From a virus: a DNA stretch of 64,000 nucleotides. Positions 63,793 through 64,000 of the stretch are shown here, piece after piece. Under the pieces are notes generated by a model. The model did not search any database. It had not been told where the DNA came from and saw nothing but the letters and a program-made list of their open reading frames with translations. The translations under genes were made by a program, and so were the position numbers. Position 1 is the first letter of the stretch; each line of letters begins with the position of its first letter. The stretch lies in IMG/VR virus record IMGVR_UViG_3300047320_000132, positions 1 through 64,000 of that record; one strand, 5' to 3'.

Positions 63793-64000
63793 ATGTCTAA
63801 ACATCTAATCACCATCACTGGTCCTAGCGGATCGGGAAAAACTGAACTACTTAATAAGCTTTGTGAGACTGGGAAGTTTTCCCGTCTCGTAAGCGTAGCA
63901 ACCCGTCCTATGCGAGAAGGCGAAAAGGACGGCGTCGATTATCACTTCACAAGCATTCCTATTTTTGAACGTCTCCTTGAACAGGACAAATTCGTACAAC
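63793..64000 (+). CDS. gmk-like: Guanylate kinase, N-terminal part (cut by window)
   Basis: From ATG 63,793 the frame stays open to the window end (69 codons). SKHLITITGPSGSGKTELLN is the P-loop of guanylate kinases (GPSGSGKT), followed by LVSVATRPMREGEKDGVDYH, matching the GMP-binding loop TTRxxRxGExxGxDYxF, and FTSIPIFERLLEQ. It would phosphorylate GMP or dGMP to the diphosphate. Only the first third of the protein is visible. Divergent from the sigma gene. Confidence 0.88.
   Translation, partial: MSKHLITITGPSGSGKTELLNKLCETGKFSRLVSVATRPMREGEKDGVDYHFTSIPIFERLLEQDKFVQ

Overview
This window is a piece of a large tailed-phage genome, most likely a jumbo myovirus of a Gram-negative host. It carries a contractile-tail module (sheath, tube, OB-fold spike), a head module (portal, prohead protease, scaffold-like protein, capsid and decoration candidates), a sigma-70-family factor and bacterial-type RNA polymerase beta and beta' pieces. 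Host type is inferred from a lipobox lytic transglycosylase and Sec-type exported proteins. No terminase, DNA polymerase or tRNA gene was seen, and base composition is moderate apart from a GC-rich island at about 53.5-55.6 kb.

Layout. 0-2 kb: a retron-like cassette on + (inverted-repeat-bounded ncRNA candidate, 42-aa hydrophobic peptide, 166-aa protein, retron-type reverse transcriptase). 2.5-4.7 kb (-): glycosyltransferase and spike. 4.7-7.6 kb (+): metallophosphoesterase and small proteins. 7.6-29.4 kb (-): the late block, from lytic enzyme and head-core proteins down to sheath and tube, interrupted by one small + cassette at 14.3-15 kb. 30-37.3 kb (+): small proteins, then a DNA-repair-like cluster (LigD-type phosphoesterase, SF2 ATPase, HhH-ligase fusion). 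37.4-47.1 kb (-): middle of beta', tail-fibre cassette, beta, portal. 47.2-62.9 kb (+): early-type accessory genes, including small membrane proteins, two helicases, exported proteins, a lipoprotein transglycosylase, a deaminase and an AT-hook protein. The right end has a sigma factor (-) and the start of a guanylate kinase (+).

Two promoter classes can be read by eye. An extended -10-like TGGTATAAG occurs about 19 times, nearly always just upstream of a + strand accessory gene. A different motif, TAAAATA, lies upstream of many late - strand genes and also precedes the + strand repair cluster. I infer early/middle and late classes. The RNAP genes sit inside the late block, so a virion-packaged polymerase that reads the TGGTATAAG promoters after injection is a plausible model.

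The three most unusual things are these. (1) At least nine proteins start with the same tag, MNKYLEKIA or a close variant; carriers include small head-module proteins, an SF2 ATPase and a glycosylase-like/DNA ligase fusion. It resembles the T4 capsid-targeting sequence, and a related pattern (hydrophobic-x-K-x-A-[A/S]) recurs through the head-core proteins, suggesting packaging and processing by the prohead protease. (2) The RNA polymerase is rearranged: the beta C-terminus runs directly into a beta' N-terminal segment, and the rest of beta' is in two further genes, separated by a fibre cassette and by an 8-kb opposite-strand block with an HNH gene at the break. (3) A phage-borne retron-like cassette sits at the left edge. 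All functional statements come from motifs read by eye, without database searches.
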